52,954 nt of DNA from an uncultured Clostridia bacterium (GCA_910580105.1 CAJTWN010000013.1:1-52954), one strand, 5' to 3'. Positions 6,855 to 16,485 are shown, counted from the first letter of the stretch. Notes: generated from the letters alone by a model not told the origin. Numbers and translations are program-made.

Positions 6855-7042
6855 CCTATACATCGGCCTATGAATAACCTATACAAAATTATCTTTTTCC
6901 GTATTTTTATCAAATGCCGCATTCTGCCGGTTGCGCATTTCCGCTTTCTGATAGGATTTCTTTTTTATGCCGCATGCTTTCATATACACATTTGTGCATC
7001 CGGAGCTGCCGTCTTGTGACTGCAAAATACGATATAAACAAC

Positions 7043-7076
7043 AAAAATGCGCTCCATAACGGAAGCGCATTTTTGG
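7043..7076 (-). terminator. Terminator of the spoVA operon
   Basis: AAAAATGCGCT(tcc) pairs with the complementary arm GGAAGCGCATTTTT; on the minus strand it lies just after the spoVAE stop codon and ends in a T run. Confidence 0.8.
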
Positions 7077-7089
7077 TATCATAAAATTT

Positions 7090-7446
7090 TTATGACCGGC
7101 TTTTGGGCTTGAAAATTAAGGCAATCAGAAAACCAAACACAATGGACGCCGTAATACCGGCAGCTGCCGCCTTCGCGCCGCCCATAAATGCGCCCAGAAT
7201 TCCGCCCTGTTCAGCCCCTTCAATTGCCCCTTTTGCAAGGGTGTTGCCAAATCCCATAATGGGGACGGTTGCCCCTGCGCCGGCAAAGGAGACCAGCTTA
7301 TCATAGATGCCAAGTCCGCCAAGAATACAGCCAATCACCACAAACAGAACCAATATCCTGCCCGGTGTGAGTTTCGTTTTATCAATCAAAATCTGGGCAA
7401 TGGCACAAATCAGGCCGCCAACCCAAAACGCGTTAAGATATTCCAT
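7090..7446 (-). CDS. spoVAE: Stage V sporulation protein AE
   Basis: A 118-residue membrane protein of the SpoVAC/SpoVAE family, part of the inner-membrane channel that moves Ca-dipicolinic acid into the forespore and out during germination. It has three to four hydrophobic segments and the conserved GAGATVPIMGFGNTLAKGAIEG motif (split in the protein around residues 56-77). The last gene of spoVAC-spoVAD-spoVAE; AAGGAGG precedes the ATG and 15 bases separate it from spoVAD. The length matches SpoVAEb. Expression is expected in the forespore (sigma F/G), although the promoter could not be firmly read. Confidence 0.95.
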   Translation of the reverse strand: MEYLNAFWVGGLICAIAQILIDKTKLTPGRILVLFVVIGCILGGLGIYDKLVSFAGAGATVPIMGFGNTLAKGAIEGAEQGGILGAFMGGAKAAAAGITASIVFGFLIALIFKPKSRS

Positions 7447-7461
7447 CAGATTTCCTCCTTC

Positions 7462-8475
7462 TTATGACAGCCGCTCAATAACCGCCGCATGTGCAATGCC
7501 GGGCACCGATTCTCCCTGCAGACTGGTCGTCGGACTGAGCAATGCCCCCGTTCCTATCAAAAGAATTCTCCGGTATGCGCCGCCGGATAATTCCTTCAGA
7601 ATATGGCCGCAGAAAACCGAGCCGACACATCCGCAGCCACTGCCGCCGGCATGGACATCCTGGGTATCTCCATCAAATATCATACAGCCGCAGTCCTTAT
7701 GGTTTTTGGAAATATCATAGCCCTCTTCTCCCAGCAGTTCAATCAGAATTTCACTGCCCACCGTTCCAAGGTCACCCGTAATGATATAATCATAATCCGC
7801 AGGCCCCCGGCCCGTATCCTGAAAGTGGGTTTTGATGGTATTAATGGCAGAAGGCGCCATTGCGCCGCCCATATTGTTGGGATCTTTCACCCCCATATCC
7901 ACAATCTTTCCCGTGGTCACATGGGTGACGCCAACATTGGACCTGCCGCCCAGCACCACCGCCCCTGCACCGGTGACGGTCCACTGTGCCGTCGGTGTGC
8001 GCTGTCCGCCGTATTCCAGCGGTGTCCGGTACTGACGTTCCGCAGTGCAGAAATGGCTGGAAGTCACCGCCGCCGCATGGTCTGCATAACCCCCGTCCAC
8101 CAGCATACTGGCAAGGCTCAGGCTCTCTACCATGGTAGAACAGGCGCCATAAACCCCATAAAAAGGAATCCCCAGCTCGCGCAGGCCAAAACCGGCGCCG
8201 ATACACTGATTCAGCAAATCACCGGCAAGAACATAATGAATGTCTTCCGCTTTACAATCTGCCTTCTGCAAAGCAAGGCGCAGCGCTTCTTTCTGCATCT
8301 TACTTTCGGTTTTTTCCCAGGTTTCCTCATTCCATTCTGCATCGGGCATCAAAATATCAAAACTATCCCGCAGAGGGCCTTCTCCTTCCTTTTTACCGCC
8401 AATAGAGGCCGAAGCCAAAATAGGCACAGGGGAGGAAAACCTGACCGTTTGACTGCCCATACGTTTTGTATTCAT
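7462..8475 (-). CDS. spoVAD: Stage V sporulation protein AD
   Basis: A 337-residue soluble protein with a thiolase-like fold that binds dipicolinic acid for the SpoVA channel. Conserved blocks seen are VRFSSPVPILASASIGGKKEG, VLAGDLLNQCIGAGFGLREL, YGACSTMVESLSLASMLVDGG (the former active-site region, C112), and GGSGCGCVGSVFCGHILKEL near the C-terminus. The length is typical. One base separates its ATG from the spoVAC stop, with a ribosome site inside spoVAC (GGCGGTGATG), so translation is probably coupled. Needed for spores to take up dipicolinic acid. Confidence 0.97.
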   Translation of the reverse strand: MNTKRMGSQTVRFSSPVPILASASIGGKKEGEGPLRDSFDILMPDAEWNEETWEKTESKMQKEALRLALQKADCKAEDIHYVLAGDLLNQCIGAGFGLRELGIPFYGVYGACSTMVESLSLASMLVDGGYADHAAAVTSSHFCTAERQYRTPLEYGGQRTPTAQWTVTGAGAVVLGGRSNVGVTHVTTGKIVDMGVKDPNNMGGAMAPSAINTIKTHFQDTGRGPADYDYIITGDLGTVGSEILIELLGEEGYDISKNHKDCGCMIFDGDTQDVHAGGSGCGCVGSVFCGHILKELSGGAYRRILLIGTGALLSPTTSLQGESVPGIAHAAVIERLS

Positions 8476-8476
8476 A

Positions 8477-8926
8477 TCACATCACCGCCTTTATAATAAG
8501 AGAAATCATCCCCACCGCAACCGAAGCGGTGATTCCATAGACCAAAACCGGGCCTGCAATGACAAACATTTTTGCCGCAAGTCCCAGAACCAGTCCTTCG
8601 CGCTTAAACTCCATCGCCGGCGACACAATTGCATTGGCAAATCCCGTGATGGGAACCAGGGTTCCGGCACCTGCATGTTTTGCAATTTTATGATACAAAT
8701 TCAGGCCTGTTAAAAGGGCGCCCAAAAATATCATGGTAATACTCACCGCTCCTTTTGCGTCATTCTCGTTCAGCCCCAGATTGTCCATATAAAAATTACT
8801 TATCAATTGGCCGATGGTACAAATAATTCCGCCAACAACAAATGCCCACAACATATCTTTAAAAAGCTTGCTGTTGGGAGACACTTGGTTTAAATAATCT
8901 CCGTATTCCTGTTGATTCATTTCCAT
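8477..8926 (-). CDS. spoVAC: Stage V sporulation protein AC
   Basis: A 149-residue membrane protein, first gene of the spoVA operon. It has four hydrophobic stretches, the start MEMNQQEYGDYLNQVSPNSK and the family motif GAGTLVPITGFANAIVSPAM. SpoVAC forms the mechanosensitive channel part of the complex. Only the C-D-E core is present here; AA, AB and AF genes are not in the window, which is common in Clostridia. AGAGGTG precedes the start. A possible forespore-type promoter with GTATA and GATAATA blocks lies at about 8990-8958 on the minus strand but is weak evidence. Confidence 0.96.
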   Translation of the reverse strand: MEMNQQEYGDYLNQVSPNSKLFKDMLWAFVVGGIICTIGQLISNFYMDNLGLNENDAKGAVSITMIFLGALLTGLNLYHKIAKHAGAGTLVPITGFANAIVSPAMEFKREGLVLGLAAKMFVIAGPVLVYGITASVAVGMISLIIKAVM

Positions 8927-9273
8927 AAAAACACCTCTGTTCCATTTTTTGTTTTTATTATTATCCCAAATTCTCCCCTATTTATACAAACATCCGCGCT
9001 GTTTCATCTGCCCGGATTATTTTCCGGTATACAACGCAGCAAAATAATTTTTATCAAATATCCTTGCATATCAAAGAAAAAAACTGTATACTAAATGGAA
9101 TAAGGCAAAACAGATTTCTTTCATCAAATTTGGATGTCTGCCTGCTCTTCTTCATATCAAAAGGCCGCATCTTCTTTGGCGCTTGCCTGCCATCCGGGCC
9201 GCCTTTTATAACACATAAAAATAATTTATAAAAAGACAGCTGCATCCCATATCAATCAAAAGGGGGAAGTTTT
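8927..9273. other. Intergenic stretch without a gene
   Basis: Divergent region between spoVAC and the hydrolase gene. It should hold both promoters, but no consensus vegetative promoter is clear. No ORF with a ribosome site and no stable hairpin was seen. Confidence 0.5.
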
Positions 9274-10107
9274 ATGAAACTCAAATATTATGGAACCGGG
9301 GCCGCGGAAGGTATCCCTGCAATGTTCTGCTCCTGTGACATCTGCGAAAAAAGCCGGGCCGCCGCCGGCAGAAACATCCGCACGAGAAGCCAGGCAATGG
9401 TAGATGACCGATTGCTGATTGATTTCGGTCCGGATACTTACCTGCATGTTCTTCACGGCGGACTGCCCATGAAGACGGCGGAAACCCTGCTTATCACCCA
9501 CAACCATGCCGACCATGTCTATCCCACCAATATAGAGATGCGCCGGGTGGCCTTTGCCCACGGGAAGGATATGCAGCCCTTACATATTTACGGGACGGCA
9601 GGCGCCTGCGGCGCTTTTTCGCCGGGAGTGGAAAAGTTCAGGCTATCGGAAGATAACCGGGTATATCTCCATGAAATTCAACCGTTTCATCCGTTTTCTG
9701 CGGAGGGATATACCATTACGCCCCTGCGTGCAGACCACGATCCCAAAGCGGACCCGATATTTTATGCCATCGCAAAGGACGGAAAACAGATGCTCTATGC
9801 ACATGATACCGGCTATTTCCCGGAGGAGACCTGGGCATATCTGGAGCAGGAAAAACCGTATTTCAGCCTCATCTCACTGGACTGCACCGGCATGACGGAC
9901 GAAAGTTATTATCACAACCACATGGGACTTAAAACCTGCGGACAGGTGAAGGAACGGCTGGAACAAATCGGAGCCGGTGACCAAAATACCCGGTGGATTG
10001 TCAACCATTTTTCCCATAACGGAAAAGCAACCTATGACGAATTGGTTCCGCTGGCACAGGAAAAAGGCTTCCTTGTCTCCTACGACGGGCTGGAAGTTGA
10101 ATTTTAA
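9274..10107 (+). CDS. Metallo-beta-lactamase-fold hydrolase, PhnP-like
   Basis: A 277-residue MBL-fold protein. The metal motif is THNHADH (H76, H78, D80, H81), with a further ligand aspartate in YAHDTGYF and a late histidine in IVNHFSHNG. The N-terminus reads GTGAAEGIPAMFCSCDIC: the GTG-AEG-P start and the C-x-C-x2-C cysteines are typical of PhnP, which hydrolyses cyclic phosphodiesters such as phosphoribosyl cyclic phosphate and binds a structural zinc. No phn genes are nearby, so a phosphonate role is not supported; a general cyclic phosphodiesterase role is an inference. AGGGGGAAG precedes the ATG. It is a single-gene unit ending in a strong terminator. Confidence 0.85.
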   Translation: MKLKYYGTGAAEGIPAMFCSCDICEKSRAAAGRNIRTRSQAMVDDRLLIDFGPDTYLHVLHGGLPMKTAETLLITHNHADHVYPTNIEMRRVAFAHGKDMQPLHIYGTAGACGAFSPGVEKFRLSEDNRVYLHEIQPFHPFSAEGYTITPLRADHDPKADPIFYAIAKDGKQMLYAHDTGYFPEETWAYLEQEKPYFSLISLDCTGMTDESYYHNHMGLKTCGQVKERLEQIGAGDQNTRWIVNHFSHNGKATYDELVPLAQEKGFLVSYDGLEVEF

Positions 10108-10115
10108 TGACAAAA

Positions 10116-10180
10116 TAAGGTACCGCGCCCCAATACACAAACAAAATGCCTGTTGGGGCGCAGAACCTTATCATTTTTAA
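10116..10180 (+). terminator. Terminator after the PhnP-like gene
   Basis: AAGGT and GCGCCCCAA pair with TTGGGGCGC and ACCTT in a long stem with small internal bulges, followed by ATCATTTTT. Confidence 0.75.
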
Positions 10181-10197
10181 AAAGCAGGAAAAAAATG

Positions 10198-10226
10198 TTG
10201 ACAACGCAGAAAAAAGATGCTATAAT
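10198..10226 (+). promoter_or_regulatory. Promoter of tRNA-Trp
   Basis: TTGACA (10198-10203) and TATAAT (10221-10226) with a 17-base spacer, 20 bases before the tRNA. Confidence 0.9.
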
Positions 10227-10245
10227 GTAATTCGCTTTTAAATAT

Positions 10246-10321
10246 AGGGGTATAGCTCAGTTGGTAGAGCATTGGTCTCCAAAACCAAGTGCCGAGGGTT
10301 CAAGTCCTTCTGCCCCTGCCA
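10246..10321 (+). tRNA. tRNA-Trp (CCA anticodon)
   Basis: A 76-nt cloverleaf. The acceptor AGGGGTA pairs with TGCCCCT, the D-arm has AGCTCAGTTGGTAGAGC, the anticodon loop CTCCAAA carries CCA, and the T-arm GGTTCAAGTCC is present. The 3' CCA is encoded. It is a single-gene unit with its own promoter and terminator. Confidence 0.97.
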
Positions 10322-10324
10322 TTA

Positions 10325-10362
10325 AACCTTCATAACCATAATGGTTTATGGAGGTTTTTTTC
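10325..10362 (+). terminator. Terminator of tRNA-Trp
   Basis: AACCTTCATAACC pairs with GGTTTATGGAGGTT (with wobble pairs), followed by a run of seven T. Confidence 0.85.
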
Positions 10363-10630
10363 TTATGCATATTTTCCTCTCTCTGATATTAATTAACTAT
10401 ATTTTAAACAATCCAAACAGGCCTCCCTATTTATCTATGTTTCGTAGCCATTTTTTAAATTGTTATTTCAAATTCTAGTAATTAAATTTTTTGTAAAAAC
10501 AAGTCGATTTAAAATGATTGATTTAAAATATATGTATGATATAATGAAACATATAAAAGTATTACTGTTTCATCCATACAGCAATAACACTATCAGCAAA
10601 AGGCTAAAGAAGAAAAGAGGTGCTCATATT

Positions 10631-10735
10631 ATGAAAAAACATAAGTATTGTTAGGCATAAGCTCATTTCTATTTATACAATACATCGACTTAATATCTTG
10701 TCTAAAGATTCATCAAACAAAACTTAAAATAAAAT
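10631..10735 (+). pseudogene. Possible relic of a secreted-protein gene start
   Basis: A ribosome site (AAGAGGTG) precedes ATG at 10631, but the frame stops after seven codons (MKKHKYC). Shifting frame continues as LLGISSFLFIQYIDLIS, so MKKHKY plus this stretch would form a signal peptide. It looks like the frameshifted start of a lost secreted protein, just before the intact M6 protease gene. It could also be chance in AT-rich DNA. The rest of 10363-10630 is AT-rich and shows no gene. Confidence 0.35.
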
Positions 10736-10750
10736 TAGGGAGCAAAAGTT

Positions 10751-13129
10751 ATGGAAAATTGTATTAAGTTTTTATTTTCAACTATATTACTTACTTTTTT
10801 ATCAATCATGACAGTAAATGCAGCACCTTTATCAGAAATACCTGTAATACTTGAACAACCAAATGGCGAAACCATTGAATGTTATGCTAATGGAGACGAA
10901 TTTTTCAGTTACCTCACAGATAAAAATGGAAATGTTATTATAAAAGATGATTCTACAGGCTATTATACTTATGCACAAATAATAAACGAAGAGCTTATGC
11001 CAGGTAATATTGTTCTAGGTCCACAAAATCTTAGTCTATTACAAAATGGCACCTCTTCTTCACATGTAACTATAGAAAACATACCAACAGGATATATCGA
11101 ATCAATTAGAAACCTGAATTCAATCTTAAATACGCCAAAAACAAGAATGAAATCTAGTGTCTTTTCAAATGAATTGGAACCTAATAACCCTTCACCATAT
11201 TATAACAAAACTGTTCACAATATTGTTATTTTTATAAGTTTTAGCAATAGTAATTTTTCTACAAAAACCTTTAACAAATATAACGAAGTATTTAATACCG
11301 GATTAAAATCATTAAAAACCTATTATGACGAAGTATCATATGGGCGAACACATATAGAAACTGCATTTTGTCCAAAACCAACATCTTCTACAATTATATC
11401 ATATAAAGCTCCAAATACAAGAAACTATTATTTAAATCCAGGTCAAAATCGTATAGAAAAAGAATATTCATTATTAAAAGGCGCATTGGAATGGGCTATT
11501 AATAATAATTATATTCCTAATGACGTTGATTTAGATGTAAATAACGACGGTGATGTTGACGCAATAACTTTTGTCGTAGCCGGTAATGTTGATACGAGTG
11601 ATGACCCTATTTTCTGGCCGCACCAGTGGAATTTTTGGAGTATATCTGACAATGTAGATGATATTCCGACCTTTAAGGATTTGAATTTCTATAATTTTTC
11701 TGTTAATATGGAAGGTGCTTTAATGGGAAGTACAGTTGGAAACCTGTATCAAACATATGCAGCCTCTTTATGTCATGAAACATTTCATATGGTCTTTAAT
11801 GGTCCAGATTTATATTATGGTTATAGAACACTAAACACAAACAATGGTGCTGTTGGAAATTGGGATATTATGTGCTCTTCAAATGGAGGTCATATGAATT
11901 CTTATCTAAAATATAAATATGGTCAATGGATTAATATACCTGAGATAACAAAATCAGGGAGATATACATTAAATCCAATTACACAAAACGAAGACAACAG
12001 CTATTTCATTCGTTCCCCATACAAAGCTAATGAATATTTTGTTTTAGAATATAGAAAAAAAGGAATGAATAACAATTTTGAATACAATATTCCAAACAGT
12101 GGACTTATCATCTATCGTATTAATGATTTGTATTGGGGAAATTATTACAGCGGTACATATTGGGATGGCGATACAGAAGAACAAAAAGAGGAAGTGTATG
12201 TTTATAGACAGAATCCTACAACAAGTACACGAGAAACTGATGTAAATTCTGCACACCTAGTAAATAAATCCAGTAATGTAATATTAAAATTCAGAAAATC
12301 TGGAAATATCAGCAAAAATAGTCCTGTAGTAAATGGAAAAGATGCAGGAATTACTATATCTAACATTTCTTCTGCATCAGATACAATTTCCTTTAATGTA
12401 ACACTAACAACAGAATTGCAGTATGGGTTCCGAGATGTACGTATCATAGAAGAAATAGCAAAGCAAGTAGGAAAAACGCCATCAACACTAACACAGGCAG
12501 ATTTCGAGCGTATTACCTCACTGAGTTTGCCAAATTGCTATGATTCTATACCTTTTGATTTAACCGGCATTGAAAAGTGTATTAATCTGACAAATTTTAA
12601 AGCACAGAATAGTGGCATAATAGATATTTCTCCTTTGGCCTCTTTAAAACAACTTACATCTTTGGATTTACGAGAAAACAATATTACAAATATCTCATCT
12701 TTAACCGAACTAACTTCACTTAGAACTTTACAATTAAGGGGAAATTTAATTACAGATTATACCCCGGTACAAAGTTATTACGAATCACTAACAACAAAGG
12801 ATTTTTCTTTAGATAACAACAATATAATACTGAGAACTTTATCCTATGATTATATTACAAATGTTCCACAAGTTATTTGTGATTTGCCCGTTATAAAACC
12901 TTCAAAATTATATATTAGTTATGAACTAATCAATGAGTTAGGTGATGTAATAAAACAAGAATTGAAAGACTGCACGCCAAGCGGTACGTATGTAAATTTG
13001 AGTTTACCGGATGGTTTTAATTGCAACGAAGGAAAATCAATTCGCATTATCGCATATGAAAGAAAAGATTATAAACAAAAATTATGCAGTCTATTGATAA
13101 AGCCGTCTGTATTTGATTTGTCAATGTAA
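10751..13129 (+). CDS. Secreted M6-family metalloprotease with leucine-rich repeats
   Basis: A 792-residue secreted protein. Residues 1 to about 24 form a signal peptide ending NAAP. The middle is an M6 (immune inhibitor A-like) peptidase with zinc motif HETFH (starting near residue 342) followed by the family tail NGPDLYYG. The conserved glycine of M6 (HExxHxxG) is replaced by phenylalanine/asparagine here, but the following PDLY is kept. Residues about 590-690 hold internalin-like leucine-rich repeats (LTSLDLRENNITNISSL, LTSLRTLQLRGNLITD). There is no LPXTG or SLH anchor, so it may be released or held by the SLH protein encoded next. AGGGAGC precedes the ATG. The gene is strikingly AT-rich beside its neighbours, which suggests recent transfer. 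The natural substrate is unknown. Confidence 0.85.
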   Translation: MENCIKFLFSTILLTFLSIMTVNAAPLSEIPVILEQPNGETIECYANGDEFFSYLTDKNGNVIIKDDSTGYYTYAQIINEELMPGNIVLGPQNLSLLQNGTSSSHVTIENIPTGYIESIRNLNSILNTPKTRMKSSVFSNELEPNNPSPYYNKTVHNIVIFISFSNSNFSTKTFNKYNEVFNTGLKSLKTYYDEVSYGRTHIETAFCPKPTSSTIISYKAPNTRNYYLNPGQNRIEKEYSLLKGALEWAINNNYIPNDVDLDVNNDGDVDAITFVVAGNVDTSDDPIFWPHQWNFWSISDNVDDIPTFKDLNFYNFSVNMEGALMGSTVGNLYQTYAASLCHETFHMVFNGPDLYYGYRTLNTNNGAVGNWDIMCSSNGGHMNSYLKYKYGQWINIPEITKSGRYTLNPITQNEDNSYFIRSPYKANEYFVLEYRKKGMNNNFEYNIPNSGLIIYRINDLYWGNYYSGTYWDGDTEEQKEEVYVYRQNPTTSTRETDVNSAHLVNKSSNVILKFRKSGNISKNSPVVNGKDAGITISNISSASDTISFNVTLTTELQYGFRDVRIIEEIAKQVGKTPSTLTQADFERITSLSLPNCYDSIPFDLTGIEKCINLTNFKAQNSGIIDISPLASLKQLTSLDLRENNITNISSLTELTSLRTLQLRGNLITDYTPVQSYYESLTTKDFSLDNNNIILRTLSYDYITNVPQVICDLPVIKPSKLYISYELINELGDVIKQELKDCTPSGTYVNLSLPDGFNCNEGKSIRIIAYERKDYKQKLCSLLIKPSVFDLSM

Positions 13130-13148
13130 ATCAGGAGGGTGAAATGAT

Positions 13149-16100
13149 ATGAAAAAACATATTGTCTTTCTATTGCTGCTTTGTATGCTCGTGATGAATA
13201 TCTGTGTCGTTCACGTGTATGGAGATGGAAGCAGAATTGTAATTGGTGATGATTCAAATGCACTTATATTCAGCGGAAGCGCATCTGACCATTATCTTGT
13301 TTTATCCCACAATGGCGTTGTGACTGCGTGGGGGAACAATCAGAGTGGACAGTGCGGCACAACACCGGCAGAGACGGCCGGCTATACAGACATTGTATTT
13401 GATACCGAAAGCAAAATTGTCAAGGTCTCTGCCGGCAATAACTTCAGCATGGCTTTGGATCAGGACGGTATCGTTTGGGGATGGGGCGCAAATTTCAGAT
13501 ATCAGCTCGGCATAAGCAATCCAACGGATAGCGGTCACTATCCAAATTATTTCACCACGCCGACGCAATGCGGATTTGGTGCGGTTGATATTGGTGCGGG
13601 CACAGATTTCAGTGCGATCTTAACAGAAAACGGAAATGTATATTTAAACGGGAATAACCATACGCATCAGAAAGTAAATTTCCCAAACGATGCCAAGATA
13701 AAAGCGATCTCAGTAAAAGACCGGCATATCCTTGCATTGGGTGATGACCAATCGCTGTATTCGTGGATGTTCAGAAGTTCACCCGAATTTGTGTGCAATT
13801 TTGCAGGCAAGGATATAGTAAGCATTTCGGCAGGCGCCGAACATGGCGCAATTGCCGTCCGTGCGGATGGAGATATCATGATTTATACCTTCGGTAAAAA
13901 CACGAACTATCAATTGGGGATAGGGGATCCTGCCCTGACGCAGCATGAACCGGTCTGCGTACTGGCCATTCCCAATGCCGATGAACAAACGGTTGTTTTA
14001 AATACAGGAATGTATTCCACTTTTATCAATGTTTTTGACAGCCTCGCAAGTGATCAGGCGGTGGATGAATATTGTTTTGGAACCGGATGTTACTATACAG
14101 ATACAGATATAGACGGCTATACCATTTATGAAGATAATTTTGATGCCAATGTTCTGAGAGAACCAACACGAAGGCGCGTTGCCCACTGCGTATTTGCGGC
14201 AGGTAATCAAAAGACACTTGCCTATCGGGTGGATGATGCAGTTGAAATTTTCGGAAACGGGGAAAAACCAGTTGTAAAGCACATCATTGAACCGGAATCA
14301 GAGACCGAAACCATGTATCCATACCAATATAAAAATATTGCGTATGAAACCATCAATGTTAATTTCATCAAAATGAATGCAGACGGCTTTCAGCAGGAAA
14401 ATGCTGCTAAAAACGAAGACACAGGCGCAATAAGGGAGAAATATGCGTATTGGGAATATGTGAACGAGAAGCAATGCAGAGTGAAAATCAAAGATTTTCT
14501 GACGAGTTCAGGCACAATCCGTCTGAATCCCGGCCTGGGCATTGTCCGTCTGGGTACAATGACAACAGGGGAAAACAGGAGCATAGGGCGTGTGGCAGCT
14601 GAAATATGGAATTTTACAAGCTATGATGAAAAATTCACCACAACGAAAACGGAGGTACTGCACACCCAGGAAGACGGCGTCACACTTGATGTAACTGCAA
14701 AAATAGTAAATCCGCACATGTCAAGAGACCTGATCATTCCCGGTGAGACCGCCGTATTTTATGACGCACCGGGAGATATTACTGAAAATACCCGGTTGGG
14801 CTTATATATATACGGTCTGCCGAAGGGAACGAGCGCAAAGGTAAGTGATATTTCCGGAAACACTTTCAAGATAACACTTACGGGAAACTCCCATGCAGAC
14901 CTGGATTATGACACAGCTATTCAAATTTGCTATTTGTACAAAGAGGGTCCTTATGATGCAGATGGTGTTGTGGGCGATTATGATTTGCATCACACCACCA
15001 TCAAAGCCGCAAAAACTGAATTAAAAGGCTTTACCATTCAATCAGCAGAAAACACACCGGAGAAAATGACCATATCAGCGGATTTGCTCAAAGGCCGGGA
15101 AAATGGCAAAACAATCGATGTACAGCTTGCAGGCGGCATGTTTTCTGAAATTTTGCAGGCTGAAAACTGGCAGATCCGGGGAATTGAAGGCCTTACAGTG
15201 TCGTCCGTGGAAAGAATTGACGATACAAATGCCCGGATAACCATTGCCGGAACCGCCGGTGACAGATATAAAAACGGGGAAATAATGGTGTGGTGCAGCG
15301 GAGAAGAATACAGTGACAGCAGAATCTATAACGAAGAAACAGGTATCTGCGAAGAAGCGCCCCTTCTATCGAATCCAATAATCATCAAAGGACAGACACG
15401 GGGAGGGGGGATTTCATCCGGACGCACAATCTCCCGGCCAACCGCAAGCATCGGCACAGGCGCAGTTGTTCCGGGCACAAAAATTGCATTAACATGTTCT
15501 GTGCCGGGAGCCACAATCTTTTATACAACCGATGGAAGTGTGCCAACCGAAGCAAGCATACCCTATCGGGAACCGATTGAAATCACCGAAGATACCACCA
15601 TTAAATTCATAGCTGTTACAGGCGCAGGAAAATCAGCAGTACAGACAGAAGTCTATCGGATGAAAACAGCCGCGGTAAACCTGAAGAAAAATGCAGAAGA
15701 AATACGATATATCAAAGCAGACAAATCAATGTTTCATCCGGACGAAGCCATGCCGAGATACGAAATTGTTGAAGCGATTCTGCTGCTGTTTGATGTTGAA
15801 GATGTTGGCACAGTCTGTGATTTCACTGATGTTGCCGAAGGATATAAAGATGCTGTCAGTCTGCTGGCTGGGGCAGGATTGATAAAAGGTTATCCGGATA
15901 AGACCTTTCAAGGCGAAAAAGGGATTACCCGGGCAGAATTTGTCCAGATTTTCAGCGGTATCCTGAAAGAGGAGGAAACCGAAAAGGAAGAAGCATTCAG
16001 CGATATTGCAGGGCATTGGTGCGAGGAGAATATTAAACATTTTACCCGGCTTGGCTATATCAAAGGCTATCCGGATAAAACTTTCCGTCCTGATGAAATT

Positions 16101-16247
16101 GTAACAAGGGCAGAGGCGGTTACAATGCTGAACCGTTTTGCCGGAAAACCGGCAAAAGACGCAGGCAAAAAATGTTTCGCCGATGTGAACGACTCCCATT
16201 GGGCATACAAGGATATTTATGCGGCAGTGCAAGAACAAAAAGAGTAA
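13149..16247 (+). CDS. S-layer-anchored RCC1-repeat surface protein
   Basis: A 1032-residue exported protein. A signal peptide (MKKHIVFLLLLCMLVMNIC) is followed by RCC1-like propeller repeats (about 40-290: NGVVTAWGNNQSGQCG, DGIVWGWGANFRYQLGI, FGKNTNYQLGIG). An uncharacterised beta-rich middle comes next, then a chitobiase C-terminal-like domain (about 763-836: PGATIFYTTDGSVPTEAS). SLH domains end the protein. The SLH array is unusual: a half repeat (MFHPDEAMPRYEIVEAIL), two full repeats with GYPDKTF..G(I/V)TRAE, and a final half repeat ending at FADVNDSHWAYKDIYAAV. SLH domains bind the pyruvylated secondary wall polymer. AGGAGGGTG precedes the ATG, 19 bases after the protease gene, so the two may be cotranscribed. 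The role of the propeller is unknown. Confidence 0.85.
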   Translation: MKKHIVFLLLLCMLVMNICVVHVYGDGSRIVIGDDSNALIFSGSASDHYLVLSHNGVVTAWGNNQSGQCGTTPAETAGYTDIVFDTESKIVKVSAGNNFSMALDQDGIVWGWGANFRYQLGISNPTDSGHYPNYFTTPTQCGFGAVDIGAGTDFSAILTENGNVYLNGNNHTHQKVNFPNDAKIKAISVKDRHILALGDDQSLYSWMFRSSPEFVCNFAGKDIVSISAGAEHGAIAVRADGDIMIYTFGKNTNYQLGIGDPALTQHEPVCVLAIPNADEQTVVLNTGMYSTFINVFDSLASDQAVDEYCFGTGCYYTDTDIDGYTIYEDNFDANVLREPTRRRVAHCVFAAGNQKTLAYRVDDAVEIFGNGEKPVVKHIIEPESETETMYPYQYKNIAYETINVNFIKMNADGFQQENAAKNEDTGAIREKYAYWEYVNEKQCRVKIKDFLTSSGTIRLNPGLGIVRLGTMTTGENRSIGRVAAEIWNFTSYDEKFTTTKTEVLHTQEDGVTLDVTAKIVNPHMSRDLIIPGETAVFYDAPGDITENTRLGLYIYGLPKGTSAKVSDISGNTFKITLTGNSHADLDYDTAIQICYLYKEGPYDADGVVGDYDLHHTTIKAAKTELKGFTIQSAENTPEKMTISADLLKGRENGKTIDVQLAGGMFSEILQAENWQIRGIEGLTVSSVERIDDTNARITIAGTAGDRYKNGEIMVWCSGEEYSDSRIYNEETGICEEAPLLSNPIIIKGQTRGGGISSGRTISRPTASIGTGAVVPGTKIALTCSVPGATIFYTTDGSVPTEASIPYREPIEITEDTTIKFIAVTGAGKSAVQTEVYRMKTAAVNLKKNAEEIRYIKADKSMFHPDEAMPRYEIVEAILLLFDVEDVGTVCDFTDVAEGYKDAVSLLAGAGLIKGYPDKTFQGEKGITRAEFVQIFSGILKEEETEKEEAFSDIAGHWCEENIKHFTRLGYIKGYPDKTFRPDEIVTRAEAVTMLNRFAGKPAKDAGKKCFADVNDSHWAYKDIYAAVQEQKE

Positions 16248-16425
16248 TATCAAGGGGACAAAATATTGCTTAGCAGGCAGATGAAACACCGAAAAACTAT
16301 CTCATAGATGGAAACCCCAACCCGTTCATCATCCGCCATTATCTTTTTTCCGTTTCAGAATCTGTTTTGGGACAGCCTTTATGGACCACCGGATAAAACT
16401 GCCGGATCAAATTCTCTGTTTTCCC

Positions 16426-16454
16426 TTGATTTCCCATTTTTCTTATGTTATATT
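16426..16454 (+). promoter_or_regulatory. Promoter of the sulfatase-lyase operon
   Basis: TTGATT (16426-16431) and TATATT (16449-16454) with a 17-base spacer, 31 bases before the sulfatase ATG. Confidence 0.65.
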
Positions 16455-16485
16455 GTTCTCAATTCATATTTTAAAGGGGAAGACC

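Noticed and set aside
7603..8496. 297-codon open frame opposite spoVAD
   Set aside because: Antisense to a strongly conserved sporulation gene; no ribosome site and no recognisable motif.
10460..10654. 64-codon frame before the M6 protease
   Set aside because: Its composition is that of AT-rich noncoding DNA, the start has no ribosome site, and the only good ribosome site (near 10620) leads to the seven-codon relic.
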